NCBI RefSeq assembly: GCF_000523235.1
Contig: NZ_CP006850.1
Span: 1,488,001-1,552,000, forward strand
Length of the DNA stretch: 64,000 bases
Reading direction: 5' to 3'
Source: Nocardia nova SH22a
GTDB taxonomy: Bacteria; Actinomycetota; Actinomycetes; Mycobacteriales; Mycobacteriaceae
The notes under the pieces are model-generated. The model saw only the letters and a program-made list of their open reading frames with translations. It was not told the DNA's origin and did no database searches. Below, piece after piece: positions 16,447 to 25,793 of the stretch. Every line of letters begins with the position of its first letter. The stretch's first letter is position 1. A program made the translations under genes and the position numbers.

Positions 16447-17727
16447 TCACTGATTCGCAGAGGCGCCGTTCGCCGCGGTGCGACGTACCAATCGGTCGTA
16501 TTGGATCGCCCACCAGACCTGCGCGCCGGTATGGGCCTGGCGCAGATCGCACCCGGTCAGCTCCTCGAACCGTCCGATCCGGTAGCGAACCGTATTGGGA
16601 TGCACGATCAATCGCCGCGCGGTGACCTCGATGCGCATGCCGGTGTCGAGATAGTCGGTGACGGTATCGATCAGCACCGTCGCGGACGAACCGGTGCCGA
16701 GCGGGGACAGATAGCGGCGAACCAGTTCCGCGCCGAGTTCGGGGTCGGCGGCGACGCCGGGGAGCAGGCCCAGTCCGTCGAATTCGCAGGCGCCGGTGCG
16801 GCCCAGTGCGGTGGCGGTGGCCAGGGCGCGACCGGCCAGCCGGAACGAGTGCGCGGCCTCGCCGAGCGGACGCGGTGGGCCGAAGGCCAGCGGCGCAGTA
16901 CCCGGGATCCGGACCGTGCGGTCGGTGAATCCGGCGTAGTCCCCGTCGATGACGGTGCGGAAGGCGTGATCGGCATGCAACGGCCGCAGCAGGCGGTCGA
17001 ATTCCGCCGGTGCGGCGGCATCCGCAGGCGCCCGGAAGGCCCGGTACTCACCGTCGGCGCGCAGTCCGTACCGCTGGATGCCGAGTCGCAGTTCGGTGGC
17101 AGACACGGTGCCGGTGAGCACGGCCCGGGTGAATTCGGCTCGCCGGGCCCGGTCCTGGTCGGCGTGGTCGCGCTCGGCCTCGTGATGGGCATCGGAGAAC
17201 GAGGCCGCGGCATTGTCGACCAGCGCCAGCAGATCGCGGGTGATCTCCAGCAGGACCGCGTCGTCGGCGTCGCATTCGGCGGCCACGGCGGTGAGCGTTT
17301 CCAGATGTAGCCGTTCGGCCATTCGCCACGCGCGCAGCAGCGCCTCCATGGATATGGCCTGACCTGCGCGGATGCGGCCGTAGTCGGTGAGCTGGGTCGA
17401 GGCGGGGTTGCGCTCGGCCACCGCGTTACCGGCCAGCACGGCGAACACCCGGTCCAGGATCGCGGTGGTGGTGGGTAGCAGATCGGCGGTGGGGATCGCG
17501 CGGTAATCGGGAATCTCGGCACGGGCGCGCGCGACGATCCGGGCCGCCAGTTCATCGCGCTCGGCGTACATGCGCCGGAGGAGCCGCTCCCGCGGTGACA
17601 TCGCCGCGGTGTCGTCGGCGGGCACGGCCGCGGTGTCGGCTGGGGCTGTCGTGGTGCTGTTACCGGGCGCGGCCGTATCCGCTGCCGGTGGTTTCCGCGG
17701 GGGTTCTGCGGTGGGCGGCTCGCTCAT
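16447..17727 (-). CDS. PucR/CdaR-type transcriptional regulator
   Basis: 426 residues from ATG 17727 (MSEPPTAEPPRKPP), chosen because the in-frame extension to 17808 runs into the promoter shared with the acyl-CoA ligase. After a low-complexity head, helices from MSPRERLLRRMYAERDEL onward form a sensing domain; a GGDEF-like central fold is followed by the C-terminal PucR helix-turn-helix (IEVTARRLIVHPNTVRYRIG, then RFEELTGCDL). PucR-type regulators control catabolic and lipid genes. It is divergent from the fadD gene across 177 bases that hold a palindrome, which makes that gene its likely target. Confidence 0.87.
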   Translation of the reverse strand: MSEPPTAEPPRKPPAADTAAPGNSTTTAPADTAAVPADDTAAMSPRERLLRRMYAERDELAARIVARARAEIPDYRAIPTADLLPTTTAILDRVFAVLAGNAVAERNPASTQLTDYGRIRAGQAISMEALLRAWRMAERLHLETLTAVAAECDADDAVLLEITRDLLALVDNAAASFSDAHHEAERDHADQDRARRAEFTRAVLTGTVSATELRLGIQRYGLRADGEYRAFRAPADAAAPAEFDRLLRPLHADHAFRTVIDGDYAGFTDRTVRIPGTAPLAFGPPRPLGEAAHSFRLAGRALATATALGRTGACEFDGLGLLPGVAADPELGAELVRRYLSPLGTGSSATVLIDTVTDYLDTGMRIEVTARRLIVHPNTVRYRIGRFEELTGCDLRQAHTGAQVWWAIQYDRLVRRTAANGASANQ

Positions 17728-17749
17728 GACATGGCCGAGGATACGACGG

Positions 17750-17765
17750 TGGTTTGGAGAAACCA
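17750..17765. promoter_or_regulatory. Palindrome TGGTTT-N4-AAACCA between divergent genes
   Basis: A perfect 6-bp inverted repeat 23 bases upstream of the PucR-type start and about 140 bases upstream of fadD. Its place suits an operator for the divergent regulator, but nothing in the sequence proves which protein binds. Confidence 0.4.
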
Positions 17766-17904
17766 ACAAAACGCCGGTCGCCGACTTCGGCTCTGGATCC
17801 ATGGTCACCGGGCCGATCAGCGATCACACTCGACTCTGTTCGCCGATGGTGGTCGCCATCACATCGGCGGATGTCGTTCCGACCGGCGTAGGAGAAGGAA
17901 TCGC

Positions 17905-19449
17905 ATGTACCTCACCCAGGGATTGCACCGGGCCGTCCAGCAGAACCCGAACGGGATCATGACGATCTGCGGTGATCGGGTCCGGACGTTCGCCGAGGGG
18001 GCCGACCGGGTGGCGCGGCTGGCCTCGGGACTGCGGGGGCTCGGCGTCGGTGAGGGGGATCGGGTGGCGATCCTGGCGCTCAACAGCGATCGCTACCTGG
18101 AGTATCTGCTCGCGGTGCCGTGGGCCGGGGGCGCGGTGAATCCGGTGAACATTCGCTGGAGTCCGGCCGAGATCGCCTACTCGCTGGTGGACTCCGACAC
18201 CGCCGTGCTGCTGGTCGACGACGCCTTCGCGCCGATGATCCCGGCCCTGCGCGCGGCCGCGCCGGTGCTGCGGACGGTGGTGCACTGCGGTGACGGCCCG
18301 GCCCCCGAGGGCACGGTGTCCTACGAGGACCTGATCGCCGGTTCCGAACCGGTCGAGGATGTGCGCCGCGGCGGTGACGCACCGGCCGGGATCTTCTACA
18401 CCGGCGGCACCACCGGCCATCCCAAGGGTGTCGTCCTCAGCCACGCCAACCTGCAGATCTCCGGACTGGGCAGTCTGTCCAGCGGCTTTCTGGCGGAACC
18501 GGGCGCGGTCTATCTGCACGCGGCGCCGATGTTCCATCTGGCCGATCTCGCCGGATGCGTCACCCAGATCCTGATGGGCGGCGCGCAGGTGATGGTGCCC
18601 GCCTTCGAGCCCGTCGCGGTGATGAATGCCATTGCGGCACACGGCGTCACCGACACCCTGCTGGTGCCGGTGATGGTTCAGATGATCGTCGACCACCCGC
18701 GGGTCGCGGAATTCGACCTGTCGAGTGTGCGCGGAATCGTCTACGGCGCCTCGCCGATCGCGCAGGCGGTGCTCGAGCGCGCATTGCGGACCTTCCCGCA
18801 GGCGCGATTCACCCAAGCCTACGGAATGACCGAATTGTCGCCGGTGGCAACGCTACTCGGCCCCGACGACCATGTGGCCGGACGGCTGCGCTCGGCGGGC
18901 CGGGCGGCGCCGCACGCCGAGGTGCGCATCGCCGACACCGAGGACAACGAGGTGCCGCGCGGTAGCGTCGGCGAGATCCTGGTGCGCGGCGGACATGTGA
19001 TGCTCGGCTACTGGAACCGCCCGCAGGAAACGGCCGAGGCGCTGCGCGGCGGCTGGATGCACACCGGCGACGGCGGTTACATGGACGAGGAAGGCTATGT
19101 CTACATCGTCGACCGGATGAAGGACATGATCGTCAGCGGCGGTGAGAACGTGTACTCCGCCGAGGTGGAGAATGCCGTCGCCGCCCATCCGGCCGTCGCC
19201 TCCTGCGCGGTGATCGGTGTGCCGGACGAGGAGTGGGGTGAGCGGGTGCACGCGGTGATCGTGTGCCATCCGGGCGCGACGGTGACCGTCGAGGAGATCC
19301 GGGCCCACGCCAAGGAACTGATCGCCGGATACAAGGCGCCGCGCACCATCGAGGTGGTCGACACCCTGCCCGTCTCCGGCGCGGGCAAGATCCTCAAACG
19401 CGAACTGCGCAAACAGTATTGGGGTGCGGGCGAACGTCAGGTGCACTGA
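17905..19449 (+). CDS. Fatty-acyl-CoA ligase / acyl-AMP synthetase (FadD-type)
   Basis: 514 residues. ATG 17905 follows AGGAGAAGGA at proper spacing. It activates a carboxylic acid with ATP to acyl-AMP and then CoA thioester in the cytosol. Motifs: P-loop-like FYTGGTTGHPKGVVLSHANL, FTQAYGMTELSP, the hinge region GDGGYMDEEGYVYIVDRMKD, SGGENVYSAEVE, and the C-terminal catalytic lysine region SGAGKILKRELR. Length is normal for the short/medium/long-chain ligase family, whose substrate cannot be read from sequence. It is divergent from a PucR-type regulator that probably controls it. Confidence 0.92.
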   Translation: MYLTQGLHRAVQQNPNGIMTICGDRVRTFAEGADRVARLASGLRGLGVGEGDRVAILALNSDRYLEYLLAVPWAGGAVNPVNIRWSPAEIAYSLVDSDTAVLLVDDAFAPMIPALRAAAPVLRTVVHCGDGPAPEGTVSYEDLIAGSEPVEDVRRGGDAPAGIFYTGGTTGHPKGVVLSHANLQISGLGSLSSGFLAEPGAVYLHAAPMFHLADLAGCVTQILMGGAQVMVPAFEPVAVMNAIAAHGVTDTLLVPVMVQMIVDHPRVAEFDLSSVRGIVYGASPIAQAVLERALRTFPQARFTQAYGMTELSPVATLLGPDDHVAGRLRSAGRAAPHAEVRIADTEDNEVPRGSVGEILVRGGHVMLGYWNRPQETAEALRGGWMHTGDGGYMDEEGYVYIVDRMKDMIVSGGENVYSAEVENAVAAHPAVASCAVIGVPDEEWGERVHAVIVCHPGATVTVEEIRAHAKELIAGYKAPRTIEVVDTLPVSGAGKILKRELRKQYWGAGERQVH

Positions 19450-19455
19450 CCGCCG

Positions 19456-19998
19456 TCAGAGCAGCGGCGGCAGCTGCGGCAGCGCCTCGACCGGATGGGC
19501 GGCCGTGATCCCGGTGGCGACGGCGCGGAAGGTCCAGCCGTCGCCGGTGCGGCGGAAGATCCCGGCGATCATGCCGGTCTCGGCGCGCGCGGACAGGTCG
19601 TGGTCGGCGAGTGCGGCACCGGCGCCGTCGACGATCCGGCAGCGCGGATTCGCGACATCGGCGAAAGTCTGTCCGCTGTAACAGGTGACGACCACCGCGA
19701 CCGCGTTCACCTCGGGCCGGATCCGGCTCAGGCCGAGGGTGATGATCTCGTCGTCGCCCTCGTCCTCGCCGGTGACACTGTCGCCGAGCAGTCGCACCGC
19801 GCCGTCGGCGGAGATGAGTTGCTGGTGGTAGACGACCTCCAGCGGTTCGGTGTCGCTGAGCAGTACCGCCGCCACATTGAGGTCGACGGCCGCCCGGCGC
19901 GCGCCGTACCAGCGCCTGCCGTGTGCGGGATCCCAGCTCAGCCCCACCCGCGCGAACTCGAGTGCGGTACTCGGCTCGGTTCGTCCCTGCTCGGTCAT
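19456..19998 (-). CDS. TerD-family stress protein
   Basis: 180 residues. TerD features: ARVGLSWD near the start, VDLNVAAVLL (D-D-A-type strand), the acidic Ca2+-binding stretch GEDEGDDEIITLGLSRI, and VVTCYSGQTFADVANPRCRI. Family members bind calcium and are linked to tellurite and envelope stress responses. It is a lone copy, convergent with the acyl-CoA ligase (6 bases between stops), with no other ter gene next to it. Assignment is good; role here is unknown. Confidence 0.88.
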   Translation of the reverse strand: MTEQGRTEPSTALEFARVGLSWDPAHGRRWYGARRAAVDLNVAAVLLSDTEPLEVVYHQQLISADGAVRLLGDSVTGEDEGDDEIITLGLSRIRPEVNAVAVVVTCYSGQTFADVANPRCRIVDGAGAALADHDLSARAETGMIAGIFRRTGDGWTFRAVATGITAAHPVEALPQLPPLL

Positions 19999-20099
19999 CG
20001 GTCTCCACCTTCACGCCACCGGATTCCCCGCGCTCGGGGTGACCCGTATTGTCCCATCGTGGCGGGCGATATGCGAAAGATCTTGCCGAACAGCAGATT

Positions 20100-22166
20100 T
20101 CAGCCGACAGGACGATCGGTCGGCAGATTCACGAAACTCGGTGCGTTCGGATCCAGCCGCAGATGCTGGGGTTTGAGTTCGGAATCGTTGAGCATCGGCC
20201 GGAACGGCATCGACTTGGGCGCGTCGGAGGCGAACAGATCGATGCGCAGCCGATGCCCGATCTGCAGCCGCGCCTGGGTCGGGATCACCGCGATGTCGAG
20301 GCCCACCGGCTGTCCGGGCGTCACGGTCTCCCGGGAGGCGGCGGTGATGGGGTGGAACGGAATCGTGTAGTCGCCGTTGGCCGATCGGGTGCTGCGGGAC
20401 TCGTCGATCGCCCGCATCGAGACGGTGAGCTGCCCGGTGGTCAGCGCCGTGGAGGTGCCGTCGGGCGCGACATCGTTGACCGTCGCGCTCCAGAATCCGT
20501 CGGTGGCGTCGTGCACCGATTGCAGATGGATGTCGATCGGCCCGGAGATCGCGGTCGGCGCGGCGACCGGCGCGCTGGTGAAGGTGAGCGCGTCGTGTTC
20601 GGCGATGCGCGAATCCTTGGCGCAGGCATCGAGTATCGCGCCCGAACCCGCCGAGCCCTGGGCTGCGTCACGCGAGCAGACCGTCGCCAGGCCGGGGGCG
20701 ACGGTCAGCGAGTCGGCCGCGGTAGGCGGTGCGGCGCTCAGCGATCCGTCGTACGCGCTGCCCGCACCGGTGCCACTGGCGGCCGCGTTCAGATAGACGC
20801 GGCGATGCTCGACGCCCGGCTGCGGATATTCCGGCATGGTCACCCAGCCGCCGCCCTGTTCCTTCAACACGATCGGGCCGTAACCGTCGATACCGTTGTC
20901 GATGTCCTTGAGCCACTTGTCGAACCACGCCCGCTGCAGCACCTCGAGTCGCGGCGGCGCGCCCGGCACACCGGTTCCGGCGCCCGGATTCGCGTGGTAG
21001 GTGTCGCCGACCACGAGTTGTTTGCGCCCCGGGGCCAGCGGCAGGGCCTGGTAGATCTTGGTCGCGCTGTCGGCGAAGATGTCGTGCCAGCCGCCGTAGA
21101 CGAAGGTGGGCACGGTGACCCGTTCCGGATGGCCGGTGATGGCCTGGCGGAAGGCGCTCTGCTCGTCGAGTGCGTTCGACAGCGCCGGAGGCATGTGGTC
21201 CAGCGACGGGGTGAGCAGCGCCGCGGCCAGCAGATCGACATTGGTGGCCGGATCGGCCATGCGCGCGGTGAGCCACTTCCAGTCGAAGCCGCCGGTGAGC
21301 ATCGCCTTCAGATCGGGAATCAGCTTGAGCTGATTGACCGTATTGAGCCACATGGGCAGGAAGGTGGTCCCGACGCCGCCGCCGGGCGCGACCACATCGC
21401 GCATCAGATCGCTGCCGGGCACCACCGGGAAGATGGCCTTCAGGGCGGCGGGCGCGTCCTCGGCCGCCTGCAACTGGTTGATCGCGGCGTAGGAACCACC
21501 GCTCATCGCCACCTTGCCGTTCGAGAAGGGTTGTGCCGCAGACCAATCGATCAGTTCGCGGGTGTCGAGCTGTTCCCGGTCGCTCAGCGTCTCCCACTGC
21601 CCCTGCGATTGCCCGGTGCCGCGGACATCGGCCACCACGAGGGTGTAGCCGCTGCGGATCAGATTGCGGTCCAGGCCCAGAACGGTCGGGACGGTGCCGC
21701 CGTCGAGGGCGTGCAGTAGGTCGCCGAAGCTGCTGATCGGGGTGCCGGACAGATTGACCTGCTTCACCAATGCCATGACCAGCGGTTGCAGTGCGGGATT
21801 CTCGACGGCGGAACCGACCAGATCGGTCATGAGTTTGGTGTAGGGGGTGAGATTCACGATCGTCGGCATCGGCTGGGTGACCACCGCGCCGGTGACATCG
21901 ACCGGGCGATAGATGTTCGCCTTCAGCACGATGCCGTCACTCATCCGGATCGGCACATCCGCGTCCATGTGCACGTCCGGAAATTGTTGCGGACCGTCGT
22001 GCACGGCGGTCCACTGTTCCTCCCGACCGGCCAGATTCGGCTCGCCGGAATGCGGAATCCCGCCGAACAGCGCGGTCGCGGTGGCGGAGATCCCCACCGC
22101 CGCAACGGCTATCAGGGTTCGTACGGGCACGATGGATTTACGCGATCGCAGCTGCCCGGACATCAT
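20100..22166 (-). CDS. Secreted CocE/NonD-family hydrolase (S15 X-Pro peptidase fold)
   Basis: 688 residues. A basic start followed by a hydrophobic segment (about 15-34) indicates export or an N-terminal anchor. The catalytic alpha/beta domain shows VVADVRGTGQSQG, then the nucleophile motif MSGGSYAA (Ser225), GGWHDIFADSA with the probable acid, and DTYHANPG with the probable His. The C-terminal third is a jelly-roll domain typical of the S15/CocE family (GPIDIHLQSVHDATDGFWSA, GHRLRIDLFASD). It probably cleaves an ester or peptide outside the cell membrane. Monocistronic; upstream of it lies the end of the conservon operon. Confidence 0.9.
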   Translation of the reverse strand: MMSGQLRSRKSIVPVRTLIAVAAVGISATATALFGGIPHSGEPNLAGREEQWTAVHDGPQQFPDVHMDADVPIRMSDGIVLKANIYRPVDVTGAVVTQPMPTIVNLTPYTKLMTDLVGSAVENPALQPLVMALVKQVNLSGTPISSFGDLLHALDGGTVPTVLGLDRNLIRSGYTLVVADVRGTGQSQGQWETLSDREQLDTRELIDWSAAQPFSNGKVAMSGGSYAAINQLQAAEDAPAALKAIFPVVPGSDLMRDVVAPGGGVGTTFLPMWLNTVNQLKLIPDLKAMLTGGFDWKWLTARMADPATNVDLLAAALLTPSLDHMPPALSNALDEQSAFRQAITGHPERVTVPTFVYGGWHDIFADSATKIYQALPLAPGRKQLVVGDTYHANPGAGTGVPGAPPRLEVLQRAWFDKWLKDIDNGIDGYGPIVLKEQGGGWVTMPEYPQPGVEHRRVYLNAAASGTGAGSAYDGSLSAAPPTAADSLTVAPGLATVCSRDAAQGSAGSGAILDACAKDSRIAEHDALTFTSAPVAAPTAISGPIDIHLQSVHDATDGFWSATVNDVAPDGTSTALTTGQLTVSMRAIDESRSTRSANGDYTIPFHPITAASRETVTPGQPVGLDIAVIPTQARLQIGHRLRIDLFASDAPKSMPFRPMLNDSELKPQHLRLDPNAPSFVNLPTDRPVG

Positions 22167-22224
22167 GTCCCTTCTCGGTCGGATTCCTCGCGCACGACTG
22201 GCCGGTCACCGACGATAGCAATCC

Positions 22225-22245
22225 GCTACCGGCAAATCCGGTAGC
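22225..22245 (-). terminator. Hairpin after the conservon P450 gene
   Basis: A perfect stem GCTACCGG / CCGGTAGC with loop CAAAT lies 30 bases past the stop of the last conservon gene and about 60 bases before the CocE-family start. It could end the conservon transcript, or be an operator of the hydrolase; no T-run is present. Confidence 0.45.
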
Positions 22246-22274
22246 CGGGCCGTGGTGTCGTGCGCGAGATGCCG

Positions 22275-23504
22275 CTATCCGAGCCGGACGGGGAACTCCG
22301 CCAGATCGTTCTGGGTCAGCACCGGAAGGTTGCGGATCTGATCCACCGGCACTCCGAGGGACAGGTCCGGGAACCGTTCGAACAGCGCGGGCAGTGCGAT
22401 CGCGGCCTCGAGCCGGGCCAGGGCGGCGCCCGGGCAGATGTGCGGGCCGTATCCGAAACTGATGTGGCGCTTGGCCGTCGGCCGGGTGATGTCGAAGGCG
22501 TCGGCGTCCGGTCCGTGCACGGCGGTGTCGCGGCCGATGGTCCGATACGACATGACCACGCCCGCACCCTCTTCGATGACGGTGTCACCCACGGCGATGT
22601 CCTCGGTGGCGAAGCGCATCAGCAGATGGATGACCGGGCCGTCCCAGCGCAGCGCCTCCTCGATCGCCGTCTCCCAGCCGACCTGTCCGGATCGCACGAG
22701 CTCGAACTGTTCGGGATGGGCGAGCAGGGCCCGGACGGTGGTGAGGATCAGCGACACCGTGGTCTCGTGCCCCGCGGCCACGAGGGCCTGGAGATTGCCG
22801 ACGACCTCGGCCTCGGTGAGCCGCGCGCCGCCGTCGGTGGCCTGGATCAGCGCACTGGTCAGATCGTCGGCGGGTGCGGCGGTTTTGGCGCGCACCATCG
22901 CGGTGAAGTACTCGCCCATCCGCTCGATCACCGCCAGACGTTCGTCCTGCGGGGTGAGCAGGGAGAAGAATTTCTTGTACCAGTCCAGCAGCATCGGATG
23001 ATCGGCGTGATCGACGCCCATGAGCTCGCTGACCACGCGCATCGGCAGGGGATAGGCGAAGACGGATTTCAGATCGACCGGACCATCGCCCGCGGCGGCC
23101 AGATCGTCGAGCAGATCGGTGACGGTGGACTCGATGAACGGACGGATCTCGTCGAGCCGCCGCGAGGTCAGCGCCTGGGTGGTCTTGATCCGCAGGCGGC
23201 GGTGTTCGGGCCCGTCCACGGTGAACATCGAGACCCCGACATCGATCATGCCGATCAGCGGCCACTGCCGGGTGACCACGCCGTCGCGCCACAGCGACCA
23301 GGAGCCGATGTCCTTGACCAGCCGCGGATCGACCAGCAATCGGCGGGCCAGGCCGTGCCCGGTGACGGTCCAGGCCGGAACGCCCAGTAATTCGATGCGG
23401 GTCAGTTCACCGGCCTCGCGTAATCGGGCGGTCTCACCGGCGAGGTCGCCGACGAGCGGATCTATCACCAGCGGCGCGGCATCATGCGGGCACGTCGGAT
23501 TCAC
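22275..23504 (-). CDS. Cytochrome P450 (second P450 of the conservon)
   Basis: 409 residues, starting at GTG 23504, whose first bases overlap the upstream stop (GTGA). Typical bacterial soluble P450: I-helix oxygen-binding segment VAAGHETTVSL, ExxR in EEALRWDG, and the heme-binding FGYGPHICPGAALARLE with the axial Cys. It would oxidise a small hydrophobic substrate with electrons from a ferredoxin not encoded here. As the last gene of a cvnA-B-C-D-P450-P450 operon, it corresponds to the P450s often attached to Streptomyces conservons. Confidence 0.92.
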   Translation of the reverse strand: MNPTCPHDAAPLVIDPLVGDLAGETARLREAGELTRIELLGVPAWTVTGHGLARRLLVDPRLVKDIGSWSLWRDGVVTRQWPLIGMIDVGVSMFTVDGPEHRRLRIKTTQALTSRRLDEIRPFIESTVTDLLDDLAAAGDGPVDLKSVFAYPLPMRVVSELMGVDHADHPMLLDWYKKFFSLLTPQDERLAVIERMGEYFTAMVRAKTAAPADDLTSALIQATDGGARLTEAEVVGNLQALVAAGHETTVSLILTTVRALLAHPEQFELVRSGQVGWETAIEEALRWDGPVIHLLMRFATEDIAVGDTVIEEGAGVVMSYRTIGRDTAVHGPDADAFDITRPTAKRHISFGYGPHICPGAALARLEAAIALPALFERFPDLSLGVPVDQIRNLPVLTQNDLAEFPVRLG

Positions 23505-24772
23505 GGGGTACCTCCCACGGTACGGACGGGTGTGAAGGTGACCGGTAGCGCCGTCATCCCGCGCAGGAACGGCGACGGCCGCCGGGTCAGCGCGGTGGGG
23601 TCGACCGCGAGATCGAGGTCCGGCAGCCGGTCCAGCAGGACCTCGATGCCGGTACGCGCGATGATCTCGGCGATCTGCTGCGCGGGGAAGGGACAGCGGT
23701 ATTCGCCGTAGCTGAACGCGAAGTGCGCGCTGTTGCCGCTGTGCGCGGGCGCGAGAGAATCGGAAAGATCCTGGCGCACATGGGGATCGGCGTTGGCACC
23801 GGCCAGGCCGAGCAGCAGCATGTCGCCGCGGCGGATGGTCTTGTCGGCCAGCCGGGTGTCGCGGGCCGCCCAGCGCCCGGCCAGGATCTGGGTGGGCGTG
23901 TCCTCCCACAGCACCTCGTTCATGGCCTGGCCGATGCTGTGCCGGCCGCCGCCCAGGGCCGCGGCGAAACGATCGTCGGTCAGCATCAGCCGCACCGAAT
24001 TGCCCAGCCAGTCACTGGTCGGCAGATGGCCCGCGGCGGTGATCGCCATCAGGTCCAGCGCGTACTCCTCATCGCTGAATCGCTGGCCCGAGCGCAACAT
24101 CCGGGAGGTGAGATCGTCGTCGGGACGGGTCTTCTTCATCGCCACCAGCCGCTGCATGTGCTCGGCGAAGCGGGCGTAGGCGCGCTGTGCCTCGGCGCCG
24201 CCGTCGGCCAGGGTCTTCATCGTCCAGGCCAGATCCGCGCCCTGGTCGTCGGGAAAGCCGATCACCCACGCCAGCGCCAGTACCGGCAGCGGTTCGGCGT
24301 ATTCGGCGATCAGCTCCGCGCGCCCGCGCCCGCAGAAGCCGTCGATCAGCCGATCCGCGCAATCCTCACAGGCCCTGCGTAATCCGAAGGGGTCGACCTG
24401 ATCGAGTGCGGGTTCCACCATGGCCAGATGGCGCAGGTGCTCGGCGCCCGCGGTGAAGTAGATCGACGGCATGGGCTGCCCGACCATCGGCAGCAGCGGC
24501 CAGTCCTCGGGGATGTTGGGCCACTGGTTCCAGCGCGCCACATCGCGCGGGAACAGTTCCGGATCGCTGGTCACCTGATGGACCTCGCGATATCCGATCA
24601 CCAGCCAGGCCGGAATGCCACCGGCCAGCTCGACCGCGACGACCGGACCGTGGGAGCTGCGCATCTCCCGGTACAGGTCCTGCGGGTCGGTGTGAAAACG
24701 CGGTCCGCTCAACGGAACCGCGTCCACCGGTGCTACGGGGCAGCCTCCGGTGGCGGGGAACGGCGTGGTCAT
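23501..24772 (-). CDS. Cytochrome P450 with atypical I-helix (first P450 of the conservon)
   Basis: 423 residues from ATG 24772, overlapping cvnD by 4 bases. The heme-binding loop FSYGEYRCPFPAQQIAE holds the axial Cys, but the usual AGxxTT of the I-helix reads AAGHLPTSDW, with Pro and a single Thr, and the segment after the heme Cys lacks the common GxxLAR. This divergent form is typical for conservon-linked P450s; whether it is a normal mono-oxygenase is unclear. The N-terminus (TGGCPVAPVD) and YFTAGAEHLRHLAMVEPALD fit the family. Confidence 0.9.
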   Translation of the reverse strand: MTTPFPATGGCPVAPVDAVPLSGPRFHTDPQDLYREMRSSHGPVVAVELAGGIPAWLVIGYREVHQVTSDPELFPRDVARWNQWPNIPEDWPLLPMVGQPMPSIYFTAGAEHLRHLAMVEPALDQVDPFGLRRACEDCADRLIDGFCGRGRAELIAEYAEPLPVLALAWVIGFPDDQGADLAWTMKTLADGGAEAQRAYARFAEHMQRLVAMKKTRPDDDLTSRMLRSGQRFSDEEYALDLMAITAAGHLPTSDWLGNSVRLMLTDDRFAAALGGGRHSIGQAMNEVLWEDTPTQILAGRWAARDTRLADKTIRRGDMLLLGLAGANADPHVRQDLSDSLAPAHSGNSAHFAFSYGEYRCPFPAQQIAEIIARTGIEVLLDRLPDLDLAVDPTALTRRPSPFLRGMTALPVTFTPVRTVGGTP

Positions 24773-25437
24773 CGGGTGGACTCCGGGGTGGGTGTGATGC
24801 GCGGGGCGGCGGCGTAGAGATGTTCGACGAGGGCGATCAGGACGCGTTTGCCCGAATCGCGGGAGCGGGCGTCGCAGGCGATCAGGGGTACGCCCGAATC
24901 CAGGTCCAGGGCGCCGCGCACCTGTGCGTCGTCGTGGCGGGCGGGCCCGAATGCGTTGCACGCCACCACGAACGGCGTCCGCTGATGTTCGAGCCGGTCG
25001 ATGGCGTACCAGGAATCGGTGATGCGGGCCGGATCGACCAGCACGATCGCGCCGAGCGCGCCGGTGAACAGCCGGTCCCACAGGAACCAGAACCGCTCCT
25101 GTCCGGGCGCGCCGAACAGGTACAGCACATGTTCGGCGTCGATGGTGATGCGCCCGAAGTCGAAGGCGACGGTGGTGGTGGTCTTCGCCGGGGCGCCGGC
25201 CGGATTGTCGATGCCGACGCCGAGGGAGGTCATCGTCGCCTCGGTGTCCAGTGGCCGGATCTCGCTGACCGCGCGGACCATGGTGGTCTTGCCGACGCCG
25301 AATCCGCCGACGATGACAACCTTGAGGCCGTGCCGGGCGGTGGCGGCCAGCGGTAGTTGTGCGCGGGCGGGACGATCGCCGGGCCCCGGAGCGGGCGCCG
25401 GGGAGGTGGCGGAAGTTTCAGAGGTTGCGGAGTCCAA
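24769..25437 (-). CDS. cvnD: Conservon GTP-binding protein CvnD
   Basis: 222 residues from a TTG start at 25437, overlapping cvnC by 20 bases as is usual in conservons; longer frames only add cvnC-antisense-like sequence. Small Ras-like fold: P-loop VGGFGVGKTTMV, switch-II equivalent FGAPGQERFWFLWDRLF, and VLVDPARITDSW. The NKxD guanine-specificity motif is replaced by VACNAFGP, so nucleotide preference is uncertain. In conservons CvnD works with CvnA-C as a membrane-associated signalling complex. Confidence 0.9.
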   Translation of the reverse strand: MDSATSETSATSPAPAPGPGDRPARAQLPLAATARHGLKVVIVGGFGVGKTTMVRAVSEIRPLDTEATMTSLGVGIDNPAGAPAKTTTTVAFDFGRITIDAEHVLYLFGAPGQERFWFLWDRLFTGALGAIVLVDPARITDSWYAIDRLEHQRTPFVVACNAFGPARHDDAQVRGALDLDSGVPLIACDARSRDSGKRVLIALVEHLYAAAPRITPTPESTR

Positions 25438-25783
25438 CGAGTACCTTCTCCAGGGTTGCGGTGTCGGGCAACGAATTCCACGGTTCCCAGTCCGATGCGG
25501 AGTGCGGGTGGCGCACCGTGATCTTGCCCGCGGCCAGCAGATCGGCCAGCAACACCATGGCGATACCGACGGGCAGCCGGAGTTCGGCGGCGATCTCCAC
25601 CACGGCGGTCGGCGCCCGGCAGATGCCGAGGATCGCGACCTGTTCGGATTGCATACCCGGTGTCGGATCCGATTCGGCCACAACGAGAGTCACCAGATCG
25701 AAGGCGTCGGTATCGGGATGGCTGCGGCCGCCGGTGAGGGTGTAGAGCCGGTCCGGTGCGTCGTCACGTCCCGGCCTGGTCAT
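25418..25783 (-). CDS. cvnC: Conservon DUF742 protein CvnC
   Basis: 121 residues. DUF742 features: RLYTLTGGRSHPD at the start, DLVTLVVA, the winged-helix-like SEQVAILGICRAPTAVVEIA and LPVGIAMVLLADLLAAGKI, and the diagnostic end LEKVLVGLRNL. It sits between cvnB and cvnD and is thought to be a component of the Cvn complex; no enzymatic activity is known. Confidence 0.92.
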   Translation of the reverse strand: MTRPGRDDAPDRLYTLTGGRSHPDTDAFDLVTLVVAESDPTPGMQSEQVAILGICRAPTAVVEIAAELRLPVGIAMVLLADLLAAGKITVRHPHSASDWEPWNSLPDTATLEKVLVGLRNL

Positions 25784-25793
25784 CGCGAGCGCC

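Noticed and set aside
19445..19458. Small hairpin between fadD and terD stops
   Set aside because: Only a 5-bp stem; too weak to call a terminator.
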